Shown in pieces: positions 8,813 to 17,137 of a stretch of 64,000 bases of DNA. Positions within the stretch are counted from its first letter, which is position 1. Every line of letters begins with the position of its first letter. Source of the stretch: Ornithinibacillus salinisoli (GTDB lineage Bacteria; Bacillota; Bacilli; Bacillales; Amphibacillaceae); assembly GCF_042682545.1 (NCBI RefSeq), contig NZ_JBHUHQ010000015.1; one strand, 5' to 3'. Under the pieces are notes generated by a model. It did no database searches. It was given only the letters and a program-made list of their open reading frames with translations, and was not told the origin of the DNA. Position numbers and translations under genes: made by a program.

Positions 8813-9972
8813 TGGAGTCATTAATTAATAGTAATGTAGTTGTTTTAGCGATTCTTACGACATCCGTAGCGTTTTCGTTTTTTGTTCTTCGATATAAGTG
8901 GGCAAGTTGGGCTGGTCCCGCACTGTTCAGTGTTATTATCGGAATTATATTAGGCAATGTTGGTATTTTGCCACATTGGCATGATGTTTATGGGACGTTT
9001 TTCGAATATGCGATTCCTGTATCATTAACGATGATGTTATTAAATGTTAATTTGAAAGAGTGGCTAGCTTTGGCGAAAAGACCACTTCTTGCGATGGGGT
9101 TTGCTGTTCTAAGTGTGTCAATTGTAACATTAATTGCTAGCTTGTTTTTTGCATCGAAAATAGCTGATGGATGGAAGTTAGCTGGAATGTTTATTGGTAC
9201 ATACACTGGTGGTAGTTCGAACTTAACGGCAATTGGTACCGGATTAGATGCATCACCAGAGCTGTTTGCAAGTGCAAATGCAGCAGATTATGTTGTTGGT
9301 ATTCCTGCTTTAGTTTTATTCTTCGCACTTCCTGGTTTGATCGCAAAATCAACTTGGTTTAAAAAATGGTGGCCATACTCGTTGAAAGAGGATAATGCTT
9401 TAGCAAATGATGAGAATGATCTATTTGCGAAGAAGAAATGGTCAATCACAGATGTAGCCATTTTATTTGCTATAGGTTTTGGTGTCACAGCTATTTCTCA
9501 AGGGCTTGCAGGATTATTTCCTGAATTATATGCTAGTGCGTTGAAAATTATCTTTATAACAACAATTGCTATTATTTTAGCACAGTTTAAACACATCCGT
9601 TCCATACCTGGAAACACGGACTTAGGTATTTTTGTAGCAATGTTTTTCTTAGTTATTATTGGGTTAACCATTGATCTAAAAGAATTTGCAAACTCTGCAC
9701 CAATCATTGCCGTATTCTGTTTTGTGATTATTTTAGGTTCATTCTTATTACACATTTTGTTATGTCGACTTTTCAAAATTGAGTATCAGTATGTCTTAAT
9801 ATCAGTTGTTGCAGCTGTTGCAGATGGCACTAGCGCTGCTGTTGTTGCGGGATCTGCAAAATGGAAATCGATAATTGGTACTGCAATAATTCTCGGATCA
9901 ATTGGTATGGCACTCGGTAACTATATCGGAATAGGTATTGCATATGTCATTCGAAGTTTGATTGGTGCTTAA
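8812..9972 (+). CDS. DUF819 family multi-pass membrane protein, putative transporter
   Basis: 386 residues with about ten hydrophobic segments and a short charged cytoplasmic loop near 185-215. The pattern GTYTGGSSNLTAIGTGL in the first half and a matching VAAVADGTSAAVVAG in the second indicates an inverted-repeat transporter fold of the DUF819/YjcL type. Start overlaps the dipeptidase stop (TAATG), implying translational coupling. The operon suggests a peptide or amino acid derivative as substrate, but transport function in this family is not settled. Confidence 0.85.
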   Translation: MESLINSNVVVLAILTTSVAFSFFVLRYKWASWAGPALFSVIIGIILGNVGILPHWHDVYGTFFEYAIPVSLTMMLLNVNLKEWLALAKRPLLAMGFAVLSVSIVTLIASLFFASKIADGWKLAGMFIGTYTGGSSNLTAIGTGLDASPELFASANAADYVVGIPALVLFFALPGLIAKSTWFKKWWPYSLKEDNALANDENDLFAKKKWSITDVAILFAIGFGVTAISQGLAGLFPELYASALKIIFITTIAIILAQFKHIRSIPGNTDLGIFVAMFFLVIIGLTIDLKEFANSAPIIAVFCFVIILGSFLLHILLCRLFKIEYQYVLISVVAAVADGTSAAVVAGSAKWKSIIGTAIILGSIGMALGNYIGIGIAYVIRSLIGA

Positions 9973-10024
9973 TCTAGCCGTTTTAGAAATGCATTTGAGT
10001 TTATTTTCAAGGAGGATGGGAAAA

Positions 10025-12112
10025 ATGAGCATCTATGGATCTAGTTTTGATTTCTATAAATCTGGCATACTTGAAGGTGTCGTACAGTTTGAAAAAGATG
10101 GAGTACGATTTGATTCGAAAGGGTTAGAGCCATTTCCAGTTTATTTTGAACAACTGAATATAGGTTCATTCGAAAAAGTAAATTTTAGTGGGGATACAGT
10201 GACCTTGACTACTGAGGAACGCTATGAAAAATATCAAGTGCTTGCAACTAATGTTGCGGGCAAAGAGCAAGAAGGTATTGTCTGGACTTTAATGAATCAA
10301 AAGCTGCCTGTTGATATTGTAACTGTAAATAAGGAAATTGTGGCCTTCCTATTTCATGGCAGGGAAGATAGTATGATACTGGTGAAAAGTGGATTCGAGA
10401 CGTTCACCCCATTAATGCTATGGGAAGATTCCTTGTTGTCAGAAGTAGAGCATGGAGTCAATCATCTCGGTCGTCATGATGTACCAATGCGGGACGGGAT
10501 TCACCTTGCAACGGATATTTGGCTTCCTAACAATCTATCGACAGGAGAAAAAGTTCCTACGATACTAATCCGTACTCCTTATGGACGATTAAGTGAGGTG
10601 TTTGGTGGACCTCATATGTATCGATATGTAAAACGTGGATTTGCTCTCGTTGTTCAAGATACAAGAGGACGCGAGGATTCTGAAGGTGAGTGGATTCCGA
10701 TGGCTTCAGAGATCCAGGATGGGGATGATACGTTAAATTGGATTGCTAGCCAAGCTTGGTCAGATGGGAAGGTTGGTATGATTGGTGGTTCCTATGGTGG
10801 ATTTGTCCAATGGGCTGCAGCAGCGAGTGGGAATCCTCATTTAAAAGCTATCATTAGTTTAGTGACTGCTGGAACTGCATTCGTGGATATTCCACGAAAA
10901 GGCGGGACACTTATGTCTGGTACATTAGCTTGGGCTTTTATGATGGCAGATAGAAGAATGAATATCGAAGCAATGAATCGATATGATTGGGATGAACTAT
11001 TAGCCCATCGTCCGATAAAAGATATTCCGCAAAAAGCGTTAGGTGAGGATGTTCCTTTTTTAACGAAGTGGTTTGAACATGAGGATAATGATTCATTTTG
11101 GTCACAGTCGGATTTCACGCTACACGGTGATAAAATTAATGTCCCTTCCTTATATGTTTCTGGTTGGTATGATGACGATGGAATGGGAACGACACAAGCT
11201 TGGGAATTGAATCAGAAGAATCAGAGGGAAAATCAACGATTAGTGCTGGGTCCGTGGTATCATAATGCCAACTCGACAAGACAAATACATGATGTTCAGT
11301 TTGGTAAAAATGCTATTCGATATGACTTAGATATTTTATATCAAAAGTGGTTTGATCGATTTTTAAAGGGTATTCACAACGGTGTCGAGAAGGAAGGAAC
11401 TGTCCAATATTATGTGGTAGGCTCAAATGAGTGGAAACAGAGTAATCAATGGCCACCAGCTGATATAGACTATCGGGAGTTCTATGTATCAAGTGAAGGA
11501 AACGCCAACGAAGGAACGGGTCAAGGAGTTTTGTCATTTGAGATGGTGAATCAAGAAAAGGTAGACAGCTATCAGTTTAATCCACAGAATGCAGCGCCAT
11601 ATTTGATTGATGTTTCTGAAAATGAGTGTAGTGTTCCAGAAATTTATAACGAGGTTGAACTTCGGGATGATGTGCTTGTTTACACGTCAGCTCCCCTTGA
11701 AGAAGATGTAGAAATAGCTGGAGATGTGTATGCCGTTTTATACGCATCCAGTTCAGCTCGTGACACGGATTGGGTAGTTCGTTTAACAGATGTGGATGAA
11801 AATGGAAATTCCGTTCGTTTATCCGATGGGATTATTCGGGCAAGATATCGCCATTCATTTGAATCACCTGAATTACTTGAACCTAGTAGAGTAGAAAAAT
11901 ATGATATTCGAATGACCAAAATAGCAAATACCTTTAAAAAAGGGCATCGAATACGAGTTGCCATCACTTCGGGAGCTGTAAATTTAGCATTCCCAAATCA
12001 AAATACAGGGAATAAACCAGGCGAGGATACCGAGTTTGTCGTTGCCACACAAAAAGTGTTTCATAATAAAGATTATCCAACACATGTAAAACTACCGGTT
12101 GTGAAAGCGTGA
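10025..12112 (+). CDS. CocE/NonD family (S15-type) serine hydrolase
   Basis: 695 residues. The N-terminal 150 residues form a less conserved domain; then comes the alpha/beta hydrolase domain of X-Pro dipeptidyl-peptidase/cocaine-esterase type with the nucleophile in IGGSYGGFVQW, catalytic Asp near GWYDDDGMGT and His near GPWYHNAN; the C-terminal 230 residues are the jelly-roll domain of this family (DTDWVVRLTDVDENG). No signal peptide, so cytoplasmic. Two in-frame ATGs exist (10016, 10025); AAGGAGG at 10009-10015 is nine bases from 10025, which I chose. It is the last gene of the peptide/D-amino acid operon and probably hydrolyses peptides or acyl derivatives. Confidence 0.88.
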   Translation: MSIYGSSFDFYKSGILEGVVQFEKDGVRFDSKGLEPFPVYFEQLNIGSFEKVNFSGDTVTLTTEERYEKYQVLATNVAGKEQEGIVWTLMNQKLPVDIVTVNKEIVAFLFHGREDSMILVKSGFETFTPLMLWEDSLLSEVEHGVNHLGRHDVPMRDGIHLATDIWLPNNLSTGEKVPTILIRTPYGRLSEVFGGPHMYRYVKRGFALVVQDTRGREDSEGEWIPMASEIQDGDDTLNWIASQAWSDGKVGMIGGSYGGFVQWAAAASGNPHLKAIISLVTAGTAFVDIPRKGGTLMSGTLAWAFMMADRRMNIEAMNRYDWDELLAHRPIKDIPQKALGEDVPFLTKWFEHEDNDSFWSQSDFTLHGDKINVPSLYVSGWYDDDGMGTTQAWELNQKNQRENQRLVLGPWYHNANSTRQIHDVQFGKNAIRYDLDILYQKWFDRFLKGIHNGVEKEGTVQYYVVGSNEWKQSNQWPPADIDYREFYVSSEGNANEGTGQGVLSFEMVNQEKVDSYQFNPQNAAPYLIDVSENECSVPEIYNEVELRDDVLVYTSAPLEEDVEIAGDVYAVLYASSSARDTDWVVRLTDVDENGNSVRLSDGIIRARYRHSFESPELLEPSRVEKYDIRMTKIANTFKKGHRIRVAITSGAVNLAFPNQNTGNKPGEDTEFVVATQKVFHNKDYPTHVKLPVVKA

Positions 12113-12322
12113 TGATCAGAAAAAACTCAAGTGATTACTGAAATTTATAGCGAGGGCACAGCCTTTTGTGAGGGGAAAACGTACTTAATGAAGCTTTATG
12201 TATAGTTTGTTGTTTTTCTTCATATGTATAATTGGTAGTTCTTGCTATCGGATAGAAAATATAGGATAATAGAATTGTAAGGTAGTGGATGCTCGTCAAG
12301 TTAAAATTTAGGGGGGATAACC

Positions 12323-12952
12323 ATGCTAGTCAAAAACGATTATGTCAATAAAAAAGACGTTGTGTTTGTGCATGAAAATGACAGCATAGAGCAAACAATG
12401 AAAAAACTGGAGGATTCCGGTTATAGATGTATCCCTGTTTTAGATGCGGAAGGAAAGAAGTATGTCGGAAATATTTATAAGGTCGATCTATTGGAATATG
12501 AGATAGATCATTCGTTGACAGGGTCATTATCAGATCTAATTTCTGACCGTGAAGATAGTTTTGTCAAAGAAGACGATGCATTCTTTAAAGTATTTTCTTC
12601 CATTAAAAAGTTACCGTACCTGGCTGTAGTTGATGATTCTAAAGAATTTCTAGGAATATTGACGAATGGAAACGTTATTCAAGTGCTAGAAAATGCTTGG
12701 GGTGTTCACAATGGTAGCTATTCCTTTACGATAGGAACAATTGAGTATGCTGGTGTCCTACGAAAAATGCTAAAAGTTATAAATAAATACTGTAATGTAC
12801 AGAGTGTAATTTCATTAAATAATAACTCTCAATATGTAAGGAGAGTTTGTATCGTCTTACCGAAAGAAGTAGACGAGAAACTAGCAAAAGAAATTGAAAT
12901 GGATTTAGACAAACATAACTTTACCGTAACAGACATAGAGAAATTAACTTAA
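12323..12952 (+). CDS. CBS-domain protein, possibly a cyclic-di-AMP-binding CbpA type
   Basis: 209 residues. Two CBS motifs cover about 1-130 (EQTMKKLEDSGYRCIPVLD then a second unit ending FLGILTNGNVIQ), followed by an ACT-like domain (SYSFTIGTIEYAGVLRKMLKVINKYC). CBS plus ACT is the architecture I associate with the c-di-AMP-binding CbpA proteins of Listeria and relatives; that identity is from memory. A GGGGGAT site precedes the ATG. It is monocistronic and converges on the amidase gene across a palindromic repeat. Confidence 0.75.
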   Translation: MLVKNDYVNKKDVVFVHENDSIEQTMKKLEDSGYRCIPVLDAEGKKYVGNIYKVDLLEYEIDHSLTGSLSDLISDREDSFVKEDDAFFKVFSSIKKLPYLAVVDDSKEFLGILTNGNVIQVLENAWGVHNGSYSFTIGTIEYAGVLRKMLKVINKYCNVQSVISLNNNSQYVRRVCIVLPKEVDEKLAKEIEMDLDKHNFTVTDIEKLT

Positions 12953-12966
12953 GTTGCTGTATTTTA

Positions 12967-13007
12967 GGTGCCTGTCACTTGTCAAAAATTGACAAGTGAC
13001 AGGCACC
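12967..13007. repeat. REP-like palindrome, class A, between convergent genes
   Basis: 41-bp near-perfect palindrome with the GGTGCC/GGCACC ends, followed by CTC and eight T residues. It sits 15 bases after the CBS gene stop and 8 bases from the amidase stop, so it can serve as the terminator for both. Confidence 0.9.
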
Positions 13008-13014
13008 TCTTTTT

Positions 13015-14175
13015 TTATTCCTCATCAAAATATTCGATTAAACCGTCTGTAATTGCTTCGGCTACTTTGTTTTGGTAGTTTTCGGTTTGGATTATTTCTA
13101 GATTTTCTGGATTAGTCATGAATCCTAATTCAAGTAGAACTGCAGGATTATCATTTTCTCTTAAGACGAGAAATCCAGTTTTTCGTATGCCTCGATCGTT
13201 CATGTCTGTGCTCTTTATTAGTTTCGAGTGAATAACTTTTGCAAGATCTAAGCTCGTATTTTCATGATAATAATACGTATTAACGCCATTTACACTGGTA
13301 TCATTATAGGAATCAAAGTGGAGACTGATGTATGCATCTGTATCCTGACTATTGCTCGTGTAAATTCGTTCATCGAGTGAAATATATTTATCTTCTTCTC
13401 TCGTAAGCTGAACATTAGCACCTGCATGCTCCAAGTGTTCTGCTACTTTTTCTGCAGTAGCTAAGGTTAATGTCTTTTCCAGAAGCCCTTTACTTGTAGC
13501 GCCGGAGTCATTTCCGCCATGACCAGGGTCAATAACAATGTGATAGTCTTGCAATAATTCATCGGTTATTTCAATGGCATTCTTCGAGATTTTTTCTTCT
13601 TTCGGTTCCATTGTTTTGAATTGCTCATCTGGTTGATCGTCTGTTTGTTCATCTGGAGTATCTGCGAAAAGCGGTTTACTTCCTATAAAATCTGATATTC
13701 GAAAATAATCTTCCATAGATTTTTGCTCAGATGAAGTGTCTGTTTCTTCCTTTTCATTATCTTCATTTTCGCTTTCATTATTATTATTTTCATTATTGTT
13801 ACCGTCTTCATTGTCGGTGTTTTTGGATGAATTTGTATCATCTTCATTCGTATTCTCTTCTGGTGGACTTTCTTCATTTTTTGGTTTTTCTTCAATGAAA
13901 ATTAAATAGCTTGCAGCAACCCATACAGGTTTGCCATCAAAAAATGTTTTTACCCAGCCATTTTCTTCCTCAAAAACTCTTAATCTGTCTCCATCTTCAA
14001 GCTGACCAATTATTTGTGATTCATGACTTGGATCTGTTCTCATGTTTAATAAGGTTATATCTACCTCAAATAGTTGCCCTGATTCCTCTGCATTAGCAAT
14101 TATCGTTGGTACAAAAAAGAATATCGTTAATAAAAATCCAGTAACAAGTGAACGACTGATTATTTTTTTCATCAT
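13015..14175 (-). CDS. Exported N-acetylmuramoyl-L-alanine amidase with SH3b domain
   Basis: 386 residues. Order: signal peptide (about 1-30, ending near IANAEE), a bacterial SH3 domain (about 35-95, VDITLLNMRTDPSHESQIIGQL), a low-complexity Asn/Glu/Asp/Ser linker (about 100-200), and an amidase_3 catalytic domain (about 205-386) with zinc-site motifs IDPGHGGNDSGA, SLHFDSYND and the Glu in AVLLELGFMTN. It cleaves the MurNAc-L-Ala bond of peptidoglycan in the wall. A TTG at 14184 opens the frame but overlaps the ribosome binding site; the ATG at 14175 has AGAAAGG nine bases upstream. Confidence 0.93.
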   Translation of the reverse strand: MMKKIISRSLVTGFLLTIFFFVPTIIANAEESGQLFEVDITLLNMRTDPSHESQIIGQLEDGDRLRVFEEENGWVKTFFDGKPVWVAASYLIFIEEKPKNEESPPEENTNEDDTNSSKNTDNEDGNNNENNNNESENEDNEKEETDTSSEQKSMEDYFRISDFIGSKPLFADTPDEQTDDQPDEQFKTMEPKEEKISKNAIEITDELLQDYHIVIDPGHGGNDSGATSKGLLEKTLTLATAEKVAEHLEHAGANVQLTREEDKYISLDERIYTSNSQDTDAYISLHFDSYNDTSVNGVNTYYYHENTSLDLAKVIHSKLIKSTDMNDRGIRKTGFLVLRENDNPAVLLELGFMTNPENLEIIQTENYQNKVAEAITDGLIEYFDEE

Positions 14176-14269
14176 TTTCTTCAAACCTTTCTCGTAGATT
14201 AGTAGTTTAATAGAAGGATGTCCAAGGTTAATAGATTTTAAACATGAGAAAGGAATTTTTTTATGATAA

Positions 14270-14308
14270 GGTGCCTGTCACCTGTCGATTTGTGTCGGTG
14301 CCAGGCAC
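14270..14308. repeat. REP-like palindrome, class B
   Basis: About 39 bp: GGTGCCTGTCACC at the left, GGTGCCAGGCAC at the right, with a TGTCG...TGTCGG centre. It lies in the divergent gap between the amidase and AbrB-family genes. Confidence 0.85.
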
Positions 14309-14333
14309 TAAGAGTTTTATAATCTACTTTGTT

Positions 14334-14361
14334 TTGTCCATTTACATTCTAGGGCTATAAT
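14334..14361 (+). promoter_or_regulatory. Candidate promoter of the AbrB-family gene
   Basis: TTGTCC (14334-14339), 16-base spacer, TATAAT (14356-14361); about 50 bases before the start codon. Confidence 0.5.
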
Positions 14362-14413
14362 AATAGAAAGAAATAATTACTAGAATGTTAGTGACATCAA
14401 AGGAGTCTTTTTC

Positions 14414-15472
14414 GTGCGGATGTTAAATTTATTGGAAACTTTTATAATTGCATGTCTCGGAGGTTATATTTTTTATTTGCTAGATTTTCCGTTGCCATGG
14501 GTACTTGGTGCTTTAGCATTTGTTATGCTTTGGCAAGGGTTTACGAAGCGGAAATTAGTTGTGCCAGATTCGGTTCGCAATGGTGGATTTATCGTCTTGG
14601 GCATTTATTTTGGATTGTATTTTACAAAAGAAACATTTGAGACAGTGATTCCTTATGTAATGCCATATATCGGCATGACATTTTTGTTAATTATTGTGTG
14701 TGTATTTTTAGGGGCGATCGTCTCACGGTGGATTTCGGTAGATCGAACAACGAGTGTGTTTTCATGTATTCCAGGCGGATTGTCCGAAATGGCCATTGCT
14801 AGTGAATCAATGAAAGGTAATTCTTCCTTAGTAGTTATTTTTCAAACGATCCGGTTGATTACGGTGCTATTTATGATTCCTCCTTTTATGACGTTCCTAT
14901 TCAGTGGAAGTGATGCAGGTGTTGGTAATATCGTTGTTACGGAAGCTACTGATGGAAGTTTGTGGAGGTATAGTTGGTTTGTTGTTCCGATCATAGCGGC
15001 TTTGTTCATTCGTGACAAAATCCCTGCAGGTATTATTATTGGTGCGCTTGGAATTACAGCCGTCATGAATGTAAGTCCAATTGAAATGGCTTCAATCCCT
15101 TCTATAGTTATGAATGCAGCACAGGTTGCCGTTGGAGCGAGTCTTGGAAAGAAAATGATTTTTGAGGATCTAAAAGTAGGTGGGAAATATATTTTCCTGT
15201 ACTTCGGACTATCGGTAACGATTATTTGCGTATCATTTGGTCTTGGGGCATTGCTTGCGAATATAACAACGCTAAATTATGCAACGGCTATTTTGTCCAT
15301 TTCTCCAGGTGGATTTTTTGAAATGGTTTTAACTGCATATAACGTTGGAGGAGATCCTGCCGTAGTAAGCGCCCTGCAATTAGTCAGGATATTGCTAATC
15401 GTATTATGCGTACCACCAGCATTAAAATGGTGGTTCTATTTGGTGCCTGGCACCGACAAAATTCGACATTAA
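14414..15472 (+). CDS. AbrB/COG3180 family membrane protein
   Basis: 352 residues with about ten membrane segments arranged as two similar halves (FPLPWVLGALAFVMLW ... CIPGGLSEMAIASE in the first; ISPGGFFEMVLTAYNVGGDPA in the second). This is the AbrB (regulator-of-aidB, formerly mislabelled ammonia monooxygenase) putative transporter family, not the AbrB transcription factor. The GTG at 14414 has AAAGGAG nine bases upstream and is preferred to the ATG at 14420. The last ten codons (LVPGTDKIRH and stop) are encoded by a class C palindrome, so the native C-terminus has been replaced or extended. Confidence 0.87.
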   Translation: MRMLNLLETFIIACLGGYIFYLLDFPLPWVLGALAFVMLWQGFTKRKLVVPDSVRNGGFIVLGIYFGLYFTKETFETVIPYVMPYIGMTFLLIIVCVFLGAIVSRWISVDRTTSVFSCIPGGLSEMAIASESMKGNSSLVVIFQTIRLITVLFMIPPFMTFLFSGSDAGVGNIVVTEATDGSLWRYSWFVVPIIAALFIRDKIPAGIIIGALGITAVMNVSPIEMASIPSIVMNAAQVAVGASLGKKMIFEDLKVGGKYIFLYFGLSVTIICVSFGLGALLANITTLNYATAILSISPGGFFEMVLTAYNVGGDPAVVSALQLVRILLIVLCVPPALKWWFYLVPGTDKIRH

Positions 15473-15491
15473 TCGGGTGGTGCCTGGCACC
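15442..15491. repeat. REP-like palindrome, class C, fused to a gene end
   Basis: 50 bp with both arms in the variant form GGTGCCTGGCACC and the class C centre GACAAAATTCGACA...TCGGGTG. It supplies the last codons and TAA of the AbrB-family gene and ends 20 bases before the next start codon. Confidence 0.85.
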
Positions 15492-15510
15492 GACAAAAGG
15501 GGGAGTTGTG

Positions 15511-16815
15511 ATGGGTAGTTTGGTTTGCCCGGAGTGTGGGGCTGAGTTGATGGAGGATGTTGGGGAGTGTTTGATTGATACAAATGATGGAGGAGTAATC
15601 ATGGATGCTTTTCCTGCTTACATTTGTGGAAATCATTGTGGATTTCTATTAAGAGAGGAGGCTTTACCGAGGGCGATTGCTCAACAGGATAAGGATCGTC
15701 TTTTGTTGCTATACCCTAATATGCAAGGAAGAATTCTTGATGTACATGATTCCGTTATCTGGCCACCGATGCATGTGGATGCATTACTTGGCCGTGGCTA
15801 CTGGGAGGATTACATAGGAAATCATGATGTGGAGGAGTTACTGAAGCAAGTACGTGATAGCCGGTCTGCTTTTCTTGAGCCACCGAATATCTTTCAGTTT
15901 GCAACGAGTGAACTGTCACAGGATGCATTTTTATGCTGGTTAATGTCCTGGGGTGAGGAAGCCTATAGTGATGTGGATCGATCTATTCATGAAGTGGCGG
16001 TTGCCTTTCTTGAAGAGATCTTTTTCCTACATAACACCCCAGCACCTCGAATAGAAACTGTTCATATTGAGCGCCAATTTAAGTCACTTGATATTTTAGC
16101 TGTGATTAATGGTACATATGCTATTTTAATTGAAGATAAGACGTTTACGAAAAATCATTCTAATCAGCTGGAACGGTATAAGGAAGCAGTGAGTGAGGAG
16201 TTTCCGGAATTAATTCAGTTGCCAATATACTATAAAATTGCTGATCAGAGTAATTATCGTTCCATTGAAAGTGCTGATTATGTACCGTTTAAACGTCAAC
16301 AAATGCTAGCCGTTTTGAAAAAAGGAATAGATGATGGCGTTCAAAATGCTATTTTTCAAGATTATTATCATCATCTACAGCAATTAGAGGATCGCGTAAA
16401 TGCGTTTAGGACGGAGCCTGTGGAAAAATGGGATGATTTTGCATGGCAGGGATTTTATCAAGAAATTCAAAAGGAAATTGATGGAGATTGGGGTTATGTA
16501 TCCAATCGTTCTGGTGGATTTTGGGGTTTTTGGTGGAGTGGTGAACATCTGGATAAATGTTACTTGCAGCTAGAACAGGATAGGTTATGTGTAAAAATAC
16601 GTGTCGAGGAAGACGAAAATAAGCGAGAAGTACGGGAAGTAGCTGTGAAACGCATATTAAGTAATTCGAAAAAACATGGACTTCAATTACAGAGGCCAAC
16701 TAGACTGGGAAACGGGAAAACAATGACGATCGCTGAGCGTAAAGATTATTTACGGTTAGATGAAGATGGTTTTATAGATATAGAAAGAACCGTTGCGGAG
16801 CTTAAAAGATATTAG
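15511..16815 (+). CDS. Zinc-ribbon protein with PD-(D/E)XK nuclease-like domain
   Basis: 434 residues from the ATG at 15511 (GGGGGAG upstream). The first 50 residues carry a four-Cys zinc-binding pattern (CPECG, then CGNHCG). Residues about 120-340 look like the PD-(D/E)XK nuclease superfamily members found in many bacteria as stand-alone proteins: IERQFKSLDILAV and ILIEDKTFTKNHSNQLERY give the D...ExK core. The C-terminal 100 residues (WGYVSNRSGGFWGFWW) match the tail often seen in that family. Function unknown; nucleic-acid or defence roles are possible but unproven. Its upstream region is a palindromic repeat, and a strong terminator follows. Confidence 0.75.
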   Translation: MGSLVCPECGAELMEDVGECLIDTNDGGVIMDAFPAYICGNHCGFLLREEALPRAIAQQDKDRLLLLYPNMQGRILDVHDSVIWPPMHVDALLGRGYWEDYIGNHDVEELLKQVRDSRSAFLEPPNIFQFATSELSQDAFLCWLMSWGEEAYSDVDRSIHEVAVAFLEEIFFLHNTPAPRIETVHIERQFKSLDILAVINGTYAILIEDKTFTKNHSNQLERYKEAVSEEFPELIQLPIYYKIADQSNYRSIESADYVPFKRQQMLAVLKKGIDDGVQNAIFQDYYHHLQQLEDRVNAFRTEPVEKWDDFAWQGFYQEIQKEIDGDWGYVSNRSGGFWGFWWSGEHLDKCYLQLEQDRLCVKIRVEEDENKREVREVAVKRILSNSKKHGLQLQRPTRLGNGKTMTIAERKDYLRLDEDGFIDIERTVAELKRY

Positions 16816-16883
16816 CTTGAACAGGTATATATCCATACATAAATCACCGTGGAATGCTGGTTCCGAGACATAAAAGTGTATTT

Positions 16884-16926
16884 AAACTGCTGGATTAATT
16901 TTTGATAATAATCCAGCAGTTTTTAT
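16884..16926 (+). terminator. Terminator after the nuclease-like gene
   Basis: The 14-bp stem AAACTGCTGGATTA (16884-16897) / TAATCCAGCAGTTT (16909-16922) is followed by a short T run. Confidence 0.9.
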
Positions 16927-16948
16927 TTTGTCGAATACTATGAAGTCA

Positions 16949-16978
16949 TTCGACAAAATTCGGGAGGTGACAGGCACC
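16949..16978. repeat. Half copy of the class C palindrome
   Basis: TTCGACAAAATTCGGG then AGGTGACAGGCACC, the right half only. The upstream TTTTGTCGAAT (16925-16935) pairs with its start, leaving a smaller hairpin. Confidence 0.8.
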
Positions 16979-17034
16979 ATTTCTGTTCATTTTTGCAAAT
17001 TTGGTGGTTTACATTTTATGTACGTTGGAATCCC

Positions 17035-17063
17035 TTACAATATGGTTATTTTAGTTATATAAT
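17035..17063 (+). promoter_or_regulatory. Candidate promoter of the PTS operon
   Basis: TTACAA (17035-17040), 17-base spacer, TATAAT (17058-17063), about 75 bases before the regulator start. The gap 16816-17137 holds only a terminator, a half repeat and this promoter. Confidence 0.5.
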
Positions 17064-17137
17064 GTTGTTGTAGATTCGATTATTATTGTATTAATTGTAA
17101 TGCATTGCAAATTTGAAGTTAAGAAAGGATCTTTGAT

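Noticed and set aside
15406..15510. Upstream start for the zinc-ribbon/nuclease-like protein
   Set aside because: The added residues would come from the end of the membrane protein gene and the palindrome; the ATG at 15511 has its own ribosome binding site.
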